Origin: Candidatus Omnitrophota bacterium
GTDB lineage: Bacteria; Omnitrophota; Gorgyraeia; Zapsychrales; Zapsychraceae
Length of the DNA: 47,188 bases
NCBI GenBank assembly: GCA_018062515.1
Contig: JAGOSC010000016.1
Location: 1 to 47,188, forward strand
Direction: 5' to 3'
Positions 41,165 through 47,188 of this stretch are shown one piece after another. Position numbers and translations under genes: made by a program. Positions within the stretch are counted from its first letter, which is position 1, and each line of letters opens with the position of its first letter. The notes under the pieces were generated by a model. The model made no database searches. It was not told where the DNA came from and saw only the letters and a program-made list of their open reading frames with translations.

Positions 41165-43588
41165 TTAGTGAATCGCTTCAAAGGTTCGTATTAAATCGGC
41201 TGATGGATCAAAACCTAATAATATCGCTTCTTCGTACGACTTTTTGGCATCCAGACGGTCGCCATGGTTATAACTGGTTATCGCCAAATTAACCCAGGCG
41301 TTTAAATGATTCGGATTCAGTTCAACGGTTTTACGATACGATTCAATAGCTTCTTCTTCCTTTTCCAACTTTAAATAGACATTTCCTAAATTATAGTAGA
41401 CCTCAGGATTATTTGGATCATATTCCACTGTTTTCTTATATTGTCTTACCGCTTCTGCATATTGACCAACTGTTTCAAACGTATATGCGAAGTTAAAATA
41501 GGCCCGGGCGTTCTTTGGATTCGCCTCTATCGCTTTTTGATAATATTCTCGAGATTTTTCCAAACTTCCTTTTTGATTATATATATTTCCGATTTTTACC
41601 AGCGCATCCGAGTGATTAGGATCATACCGAATGACGCGTGTGAAAAAATCTAACGCCTCATTTCCGCTCTTTTGGTTCAAATTTATATCGCCTAAGGCAA
41701 ATAACGCCTTTATGTGTTTAGGATTAATGGCTAAAACCTTCTCAAAAGTAGATTTTGCTCTAGCTAAATCGTTCATTTTTAAATAAATCAATCCGAGGTT
41801 GTAATAAGAGTCGGCATTTTCCGGGTTCATATTGATGAATTTCACATAGCCGTCTAATGTTTCATAAATTGCCGAGCGTAAATCTATGTTCTCAGGGTCC
41901 AGGCGATAAGCCTCATTGTAAATATCAATCACCTCAATGAATTTCTTCTCTAATATAGGGGGTAAAATAATATATTGTCTGAACGCAGAGTAAGCCTTCC
42001 CATTTTCTTTCAGCTCCAGGTACATTAAACCCAATCGATAGTAGATTTCCTTATAATTCGGATCAATATCAATGGCTCGACGATACATTTCGATGGCATT
42101 AGCATAAAGGCCCAAATCCTGATAAAGCTCCCCTAATTTATAGGGAATATCAACGTAATCCGGCGCGACCATCCGCGCTCTTTCCAGCAGACTGATCAAA
42201 AAATTAACTTTCTTTATTTTTTGTTGAGCATCGTCCGTAATATGGAGCTTATATCCCTCTAGTTTTAACTTAATCATTTTCTTAAATTCAACTTCGGATA
42301 ACTTAAAATCCGGATAGTTTCTTAGCGCGGCAACTAAACCACTTAAAGCAATTGGATCATTCGGAAAATATGTGAGTTGATGTGTCCACAAAGCCACATC
42401 ATTCTTCCAAACATTGGCTTGATTATATGTCGCAATCCCCATTCGTAGAAAAACAATGAACAATATGGCCATAAAAAGTGATATCATGGCACCCCGACGC
42501 TGTCTAGTGTTCATCCAAAGGAAAGCCTTCTGAATCGCGTAACCAAAAAGCATACAAATCCCCAAACTCGGCAAATACATAAATCTATTAGCCACAATAT
42601 GCGGATCCTGTACCGCCTCATATCGAATCAAAAAGAATATCGACAGAAGGAAATATAGGAAAGCAAACGTGACCCATTTAGATTTACCAAGGCGGATCAC
42701 CCCGGCGATCGCAATTACGCTAATAATCAGCGACCACAAATATTCAGGATTAGAAAATGAAACCGGTATAGGTAGACGGACAATCGGAATGATTACAAGA
42801 GGAAAAAAGAATTGACGTAAATAATAGAGAAATGACCAAGTGTACGCCATAAATGCTTGGCTTGGATTGGATGGAAGCGGTGGAAAATCACTGGTTAGAA
42901 TAGTGAGGCCGCCGATTAGCAAAATGAAAACAGTTTTTTCCAGAAAAACCTGACGATCCATTTTTCTCAATTTAAACCAATCCACCAAAAGAAGAATCAA
43001 TGGAAGACTCAGAGCCATTGGGTTCGCCAAAAGGCTTAAAAGCCCAAACAAATGAGTTAAAAAGTAATTAATTTTGGCTGAAAAATTATTTTTATCTTGT
43101 CTTAAGTAAAAAAGCCTGCGTTCATAACACACAAGGGCCAACAAATAAAATAAAGAATAAAGCAAACTTTTCCGCTCAGCAATCCAAGCTACTGACTCAA
43201 CATGCATCGGATGCAAACCAAACAGCAAGGCCGCCAACGCTGCGGAAAGAATCGTTAAACCGAAGCGGAGTGCCAACAGGTATATCAAAAATATAACCAA
43301 AAGATGAAGAATAAAATTATTTAAATGATAAAGAAACGGATTGTCTTGAGCAAAATGGTACTCGACGGAGAAACTCAAAATCGTCAGTGGGATGTATGTG
43401 TTATTTATTCTTTGTAAGAATATTTTCTTAATATTATCTGAGTTTGGCGAGGAGACAGTTTCATTTCCCGTTATGAGAACGCGGTCATTCCATTGTAGAA
43501 GATTGGCCTTAAATATAGGAAGATACGAACAAAAAATAAGTGAAGAAATAAATAAAAGAATGCTGAAGTGCTTTAAAGAGTTTTTCAA
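41165..43588 (-). CDS. TMTC-like polytopic membrane protein with C-terminal TPR repeats
   Basis: The first 440 or so of 807 residues form about ten membrane helices, with the loop LQWNDRVLITGN near 31-42 and LHPMHVESVAWIAERK at 125-140. These are hallmarks of the TMTC/PMT-like GT-C family (TPR-containing O-mannosyltransferase-like). The rest (about 470-800) is a run of tetratricopeptide repeats such as NADSYYNLGLIYLKMNDLARAKSTFEKVL and PEVYYNLGNVYLKLEKEEEAIESYRKTVELNP. A TTG start at 43588 is used here; no good ribosome-binding site is visible. Protein O-glycosylation in the envelope is the likely role, by family analogy. Confidence 0.82.
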   Translation of the reverse strand: MKNSLKHFSILLFISSLIFCSYLPIFKANLLQWNDRVLITGNETVSSPNSDNIKKIFLQRINNTYIPLTILSFSVEYHFAQDNPFLYHLNNFILHLLVIFLIYLLALRFGLTILSAALAALLFGLHPMHVESVAWIAERKSLLYSLFYLLALVCYERRLFYLRQDKNNFSAKINYFLTHLFGLLSLLANPMALSLPLILLLVDWFKLRKMDRQVFLEKTVFILLIGGLTILTSDFPPLPSNPSQAFMAYTWSFLYYLRQFFFPLVIIPIVRLPIPVSFSNPEYLWSLIISVIAIAGVIRLGKSKWVTFAFLYFLLSIFFLIRYEAVQDPHIVANRFMYLPSLGICMLFGYAIQKAFLWMNTRQRRGAMISLFMAILFIVFLRMGIATYNQANVWKNDVALWTHQLTYFPNDPIALSGLVAALRNYPDFKLSEVEFKKMIKLKLEGYKLHITDDAQQKIKKVNFLISLLERARMVAPDYVDIPYKLGELYQDLGLYANAIEMYRRAIDIDPNYKEIYYRLGLMYLELKENGKAYSAFRQYIILPPILEKKFIEVIDIYNEAYRLDPENIDLRSAIYETLDGYVKFINMNPENADSYYNLGLIYLKMNDLARAKSTFEKVLAINPKHIKALFALGDINLNQKSGNEALDFFTRVIRYDPNHSDALVKIGNIYNQKGSLEKSREYYQKAIEANPKNARAYFNFAYTFETVGQYAEAVRQYKKTVEYDPNNPEVYYNLGNVYLKLEKEEEAIESYRKTVELNPNHLNAWVNLAITSYNHGDRLDAKKSYEEAILLGFDPSADLIRTFEAIH

Positions 43589-43666
43589 CGGATTAAATCT
43601 ACCTATGATATTTAATTAAATTAAGCTGATGACGAAGATATTGGGAATGTTTATGGTAAAAAATAA

Positions 43667-44200
43667 TTAATATTTTAGTACAGAAAAAACGTCGAAGTCT
43701 TTTAACTTTTCTTTGCCGTTCAAAAATTGCAGTTCAATTAAAAAAGCGATACCAGCAACGACAGCCTTCTGTTCACGAAGCAGTTTAGATACCGCCTCAA
43801 TCGTACCGCCGGTAGCCAGAAGATCATCGACAATTAACACGCGTGTTTTGGGTTTAATCGCGTCTTCATGGATTTCCAGACTATCCATACCGTATTCCAA
43901 CTCGTAGGTGACACTTTTCGTCTTGCCGGGAAGTTTTCCCTTCTTACGGACAGGCACAAAACCAACGCCTAATTTGTAAGCTAAGGCCGCGCCAAAAATA
44001 AAACCGCGCGCTTCCACTCCGACGACCTGCGCAATTCTCGCGTCTTTAAATTTCTTCGCTAAAAGATCGATGGACTTTTTAAACGCAGTCTTATCCTTCA
44101 ACAGCGTCGTGATATCTTTAAAAATAATCCCTTCTTTTGGAAAATTGGGGATATCCCGAATATGACTCTTTAAATCATTTTTCTTTACTGTTTTCTTCAT
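43667..44200 (-). CDS. apt: Apt, adenine phosphoribosyltransferase
   Basis: Apt salvages adenine to AMP using PRPP. The protein has IRDIPNFPKEGIIFKDITTLLKD near the start, VVGVEARGFIFGAALAYKLGVGFVPVRKKGKLPG in the middle and the PRPP-binding VLIVDDLLATGGT. I use ATG 44200 (177 residues), nine bases after AAAGG; an ATG at 44206 is almost touching it. It overlaps the upstream LacI-like gene by about 26 bp and ends the sigma-factor operon. TPR gene and apt are separated by 78 bp without a clear terminator. Confidence 0.94.
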   Translation of the reverse strand: MKKTVKKNDLKSHIRDIPNFPKEGIIFKDITTLLKDKTAFKKSIDLLAKKFKDARIAQVVGVEARGFIFGAALAYKLGVGFVPVRKKGKLPGKTKSVTYELEYGMDSLEIHEDAIKPKTRVLIVDDLLATGGTIEAVSKLLREQKAVVAGIAFLIELQFLNGKEKLKDFDVFSVLKY

Positions 44201-45056
44201 GATCATTTACCTTTTGAGTAGATTCGCGTTTAATAAATTTAGTTGCCAAGACTTGTTTATAAGGTAATTTGACTTTCCCTCGAGAAATCTCATACAATTT
44301 TTCTGTTCCCAAACGCCCCATTTCCATCAATGGTTGAGAAACGGTGCTTAATTTTACACTGCTACTCTGAATAAGCGGGTTATCGTCGAATCCGACGATA
44401 GACAATTCTTGCGGAATTTTAATCCCCATCGTTTTCGCTTCATCCCACAATTCCAAAGCCATGACATCCGATCCGGCAAAAATAGCGGTCGGACGATTTT
44501 TCAAATTCAATAGTTTACGGGCAGCTGTGCGCGCGGGAGTTCTTAAAAAATCACCAAAAGTAATATGAGATCTAGGAATGGTAATTCCGTTTTTATCCAA
44601 GGCTTCTCTAAATCCTTCCAGTCTTTTTAATCCGGCTTGTGTGGATACATCACCGGCGATCGTCGCTATTTCCTTGTGTCCTAACTTACAAAAATGTTCA
44701 GCAATATTGTAGGCGGCCTTCCAATTATCGACGGCAACATAATTGATTGGTTCATCAAGGATATTATTCAGCACCATGCAAGGCATGCCCAAACGGATGG
44801 CCTTCTTTACTATTCCGACATCATTGTCTATATCGGCAAAAATGATACCATCTATATAATTTTTATCCACGAGAGTCGAATCCAGCCAACCGCGGTGGTC
44901 AGATCGATCAACAATGTGAATCAGATAATCTGCGTTTAAACGGCTAGCCGAAAGGCTGACTCCTCGAATAATTTCTCCAGAATAATAGGAGTGGAAGATA
45001 TCTTCGAAGCGGGGGATAACTAATACAAATGTGGGTTTTCGTTTTCGACTACTCAA
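44175..45056 (-). CDS. LacI/GalR-type effector-binding domain protein without HTH
   Basis: The product shows only the type I periplasmic-binding-like fold of LacI regulators: PTFVLVIPRFEDIFHSYYSGEIIRG, DGIIFAD, NYVAVDNWKAAYNIAEHF, KEIATIAGD, RLEGFREAL, PTAIFAGSDVMALELWDEA and IVGFDDNP. The roughly 55-residue helix-turn-helix and hinge are missing. No signal peptide is present, so it is cytoplasmic. The frame is open to a GTG at 45131 inside the sigma gene. I prefer TTG 45056, which overlaps the sigma stop by 8 bp and gives 293 residues. It may be a sugar-sensing modulator of its neighbours, or a regulator whose DNA-binding part was lost. Confidence 0.75.
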   Translation of the reverse strand: MSSRKRKPTFVLVIPRFEDIFHSYYSGEIIRGVSLSASRLNADYLIHIVDRSDHRGWLDSTLVDKNYIDGIIFADIDNDVGIVKKAIRLGMPCMVLNNILDEPINYVAVDNWKAAYNIAEHFCKLGHKEIATIAGDVSTQAGLKRLEGFREALDKNGITIPRSHITFGDFLRTPARTAARKLLNLKNRPTAIFAGSDVMALELWDEAKTMGIKIPQELSIVGFDDNPLIQSSSVKLSTVSQPLMEMGRLGTEKLYEISRGKVKLPYKQVLATKFIKRESTQKVNDHEENSKEK

Positions 45057-45873
45057 CGTCGTGATTTTTTTCTTTTTGTTCGATGATTTGTCTGATTTTC
45101 TTAATTGTACCGGCTTCAATTTGGCGAACACGTTCTCTGGAAATACCTAAGGCCTTGGCGATTTCGGCCAATGTTCTGGCTTCACCGTCGGAAAGACCGT
45201 AACGCATCTCTAAGATTTTTCTTTCCCGCTCATTTAGCAAATCCAGATAACCGATCGCCCGTTCTTTATCGAAAAACTTTTCGAGCTCTTCATCGGGAGC
45301 CAAAATATTAAAATCCTGAATGATATCCTTAACTTGGCCATCCCCTTCTTCACCGATGGGGGCATCCAGGCTTGACATCTTGGCTATGGAATTTTCAAGT
45401 TCGCGGACTTTATCCACGGAAACTTTAAGTTTTTTGGCCACTTCACCGACTGTTGGCTTTCGTTTATATTGATGCGTCAATTTTTCAACTATTTTCTTAT
45501 ATTTAAGAATATCTTCGTTCATATAGACGGGAACGCGGATCATTTTTCCTTGATCAATGATCGCGCGGGAAATACCTTGCTTGATCCACCACGCCGCATA
45601 TGTCGAAAAACGAAAACCCCTATCGGGATCGAATTTCTCAACACTTTTCATTAAACCAATATTACCTTCCTCAATTAAATCACTGAGGGGAACTCCTAAA
45701 TTCACATATCGTTTAGCGATACTGATGACCAACCGCAGATTTGAGCGAATCATTTGATTACGCGCATCTTTATCTCCTTCTTGTATTTTGCGAGATAAAG
45801 TTATTTCTTCCGCGGCGGTCAAGAGAGGTATTGGCCTAACATCTCTTAAATATGCTTTGATGGGATCTGTCAT
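45049..45873 (-). CDS. Sigma-70 family RNA polymerase sigma factor (RpoD/RpoS-like)
   Basis: The 274 residues contain regions 1.2 (DPIKAYLRDVRPIPLLTAAEE), 2 (SNLRLVISIAKRYVNLGVPLSDLIEEGNIGLMKSV; FRFSTYAAWWIKQGI), 3 and 4 (ILEMRYGLSDGE; GISRERVRQIEAGTIKKIRQ). Region 1.1 and the large non-conserved insertion of E. coli RpoD are absent, as in RpoS-type and some short primary sigma factors. Whether it is the housekeeping or an alternative factor is not decided by sequence. It follows ppdK by 6 bp and overlaps the LacI-like gene, so it is in a metabolic/regulatory operon. Confidence 0.9.
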   Translation of the reverse strand: MTDPIKAYLRDVRPIPLLTAAEEITLSRKIQEGDKDARNQMIRSNLRLVISIAKRYVNLGVPLSDLIEEGNIGLMKSVEKFDPDRGFRFSTYAAWWIKQGISRAIIDQGKMIRVPVYMNEDILKYKKIVEKLTHQYKRKPTVGEVAKKLKVSVDKVRELENSIAKMSSLDAPIGEEGDGQVKDIIQDFNILAPDEELEKFFDKERAIGYLDLLNERERKILEMRYGLSDGEARTLAEIAKALGISRERVRQIEAGTIKKIRQIIEQKEKNHDVE

Positions 45874-45879
45874 AAAAAA

Positions 45880-47188
45880 TTACTTCTTCTTTTTGTTTTT
45901 TGTTTTCTTACCATTTCCATTTGCGTTAGCGGCAATAGCTTCTTGTGCAGCAGCTAACCGAGCAATCGGAACACGATATGGCGAGCAGCTTACATAGTTC
46001 ATTCCGGCTCTGACGCAAAATTTAACGCTTTCCGCCTCGCCGCCATGTTCACCGCAAATTCCAATTTTTAATTTTTTGTTCGTCGATCGTCCTCGTTCAA
46101 TACCCAATTTAACTAACATACCAACGCCTTCTTGGTCCAAACTTTGGAAAGGATCGTCCCTGAAAATTCCTTTACCACCGTCTTTTTCCGTCGCTACATA
46201 AGTCGGAAGGAAACGTCCGGCGTCGTCGCGGGAAAGACCCAATGTCATTTGTGTTAAGTCATTGGTTCCGAAACTGAAAAACTCGGCATGCTCAGCTAAC
46301 TGATCAGCTAAAAGCGCTGCGCGAGGAATTTCGATCATTGTACCAACTAAATAAGGAATCTTAAGCCCAGACTGCTTGATCAATCCATCAGCGACGGAAC
46401 GTGTTGATTCATCCAGTAATTTGTATTCTTTTTTATCCATCGTTAATGGAATCATGATTTCGGGTAATACTTTAATTCCTTCTTTACGGCATTTGATAGC
46501 GGCTGTAATGATCGCTGTTACTTGCATTTCCAAAATTTCAGGATACGTAATACATAAACGGCATCCACGATGACCCAGCATTGGATTCGATTCATGCAAT
46601 TGTTCGCAACGATGACGAATTTTATCCGCCGATAATCCGGTAATTTTACTAAGCTTATTAATACCAGCGTCATCTTTTGGAGTAAATTCGTGCAATGGCG
46701 GGTCGATCAAACGAATCGTGACCGGAAAACCATTCATAGCTTTAAAGATTCCGTAAAAATCATTCGATTGAAACGGCAATAATTTATTTAAAGCTGACTT
46801 GCGGGTTTCCAATGTCTCAGCGACGATCATTTCTTGAATAGCTAAACGACGTTCTTCGGTATCGAAAAACATATGTTCTGTTCGGCAAAGCCCAATTCCT
46901 TCTGCTCCCATTTTAATTGCGTTAGCAGAGTCATATGGCGTATCAGCATTGGTACGGACATTAATCGTCCGTAAACCATCAGCCCATTTAAGAATCGTGT
47001 AATAGGATTGAGGCAATTCAGGCGCTTTAAGCGGCATGTTACCAGCATAAATCTCGCCGGCAGAACCATCTAAAGTGATGAATTCGCCTTGCTTGATTGT
47101 CTTGCCATTAAGCGTCATCGTTTTCGCTTCGTAGCTAATATTTAAGGCCTCACAACCTACGATACAACATTTCCCCCATCCGCGGGCA
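45880..47188 (-). CDS. ppdK: Pyruvate phosphate dikinase (partial, N-terminus beyond window)
   Basis: The frame is open to the right window edge, entering at ARGWGKCCIVGC, the end of the swivelling phosphohistidine domain, whose catalytic His lies just outside. The C-terminal PEP/pyruvate-binding TIM barrel is complete: GAEGIGLCRTEHMFF, NPMLGHRGCRL, GTMIEIPRAAL, SFGTNDLTQMTLGLSRDD and GICGEHGG with the catalytic Cys. The enzyme interconverts PEP and pyruvate with ATP/AMP/phosphate. A short basic Asn/Gly/Lys-rich tail (ANANGNGKKTKNKKKK) extends beyond the usual end. An in-frame Met at 47118 is not the start. Confidence 0.93.
   Translation of the reverse strand, partial: ARGWGKCCIVGCEALNISYEAKTMTLNGKTIKQGEFITLDGSAGEIYAGNMPLKAPELPQSYYTILKWADGLRTINVRTNADTPYDSANAIKMGAEGIGLCRTEHMFFDTEERRLAIQEMIVAETLETRKSALNKLLPFQSNDFYGIFKAMNGFPVTIRLIDPPLHEFTPKDDAGINKLSKITGLSADKIRHRCEQLHESNPMLGHRGCRLCITYPEILEMQVTAIITAAIKCRKEGIKVLPEIMIPLTMDKKEYKLLDESTRSVADGLIKQSGLKIPYLVGTMIEIPRAALLADQLAEHAEFFSFGTNDLTQMTLGLSRDDAGRFLPTYVATEKDGGKGIFRDDPFQSLDQEGVGMLVKLGIERGRSTNKKLKIGICGEHGGEAESVKFCVRAGMNYVSCSPYRVPIARLAAAQEAIAANANGNGKKTKNKKKK

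Overview
This window looks like a piece of chromosome from an uncultivated, AT-leaning (roughly 40% GC by eye) Gram-negative-type bacterium. Supporting signs are a predicted outer-membrane beta-barrel ending in Phe, a lipoprotein, a meso-DAP-type MurE and the standard genetic code. Gene content and domain style (TMTC-like TPR membrane protein, alginate-export-like porin, methyltransferase/glycosyltransferase fusion) resemble Omnitrophota and nearby PVC-type lineages, but that placement is inference. I see no prophage, insertion sequence or CRISPR array. Nearly all genes lie on the minus strand in long operons with 1-30 bp overlaps.

Layout in the minus-strand reading direction, from high to low coordinates. 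(1) 47188-43667: the C-terminal part of pyruvate phosphate dikinase, a sigma-70 factor, a LacI-type sugar-binding domain without a DNA-binding domain, and apt. (2) 43588-41079: a TMTC-like membrane/TPR protein, then tRNA-Arg(CCU). (3) 40662-39304: an outer-membrane porin with its own strong terminator. (4) 39002-36318: a small operon with a membrane-anchored beta-sandwich protein, a ParA-type ATPase carrying a C-terminal glycogen-binding (CBM48/AMPK-beta) domain, a small membrane protein, and a Lys-rich protein with an EF-Tu-domain-2-like barrel. This is the most unusual locus. (5) 36221-34140: a pilin-like Cys-rich secreted protein and small unknown genes. (6) 33900-31366: rpsO-pnp with a clear promoter, structured leader and terminator. 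(7) 31327-24911: ftsK, rodZ-like, rimO, pgsA, pgpA and a Bax-inhibitor-1-like protein. (8) 24758-22576: two methyltransferase genes, one fused to a GT2 glycosyltransferase, convergent with a plus-strand unit (19963-22579: pncC, a membrane protein and a GT-C-like membrane protein).

(9) 19798-13243: one riboflavin/lipid operon, ribBA-ribH-nusB-PHP-ribD(reductase)-ribE-ketosynthase-like-fabG-fabZ. The GTP cyclohydrolase II half of RibBA lacks its zinc cysteines, RibD lacks the deaminase half, and the ketosynthase lacks its Cys-His-His triad. The operon starts behind a short leader with an intrinsic terminator. (10) 13113-5344: a housekeeping operon, acyP-ligA-lipoprotein-xer-cca-rbfA-nrnA-truB-ribF. 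(11) 5128-1: the start of the division/cell wall cluster, mraZ-(87 aa unknown)-rsmH-ftsL-ftsI-murE, behind a consensus promoter and three phased MraZ boxes.

At least six near-consensus sigma-70 promoters (17-bp spacers) can be read directly. Several put the start codon at or within a few bases of the predicted transcript start, so leaderless or nearly leaderless mRNAs seem to be used beside Shine-Dalgarno genes.
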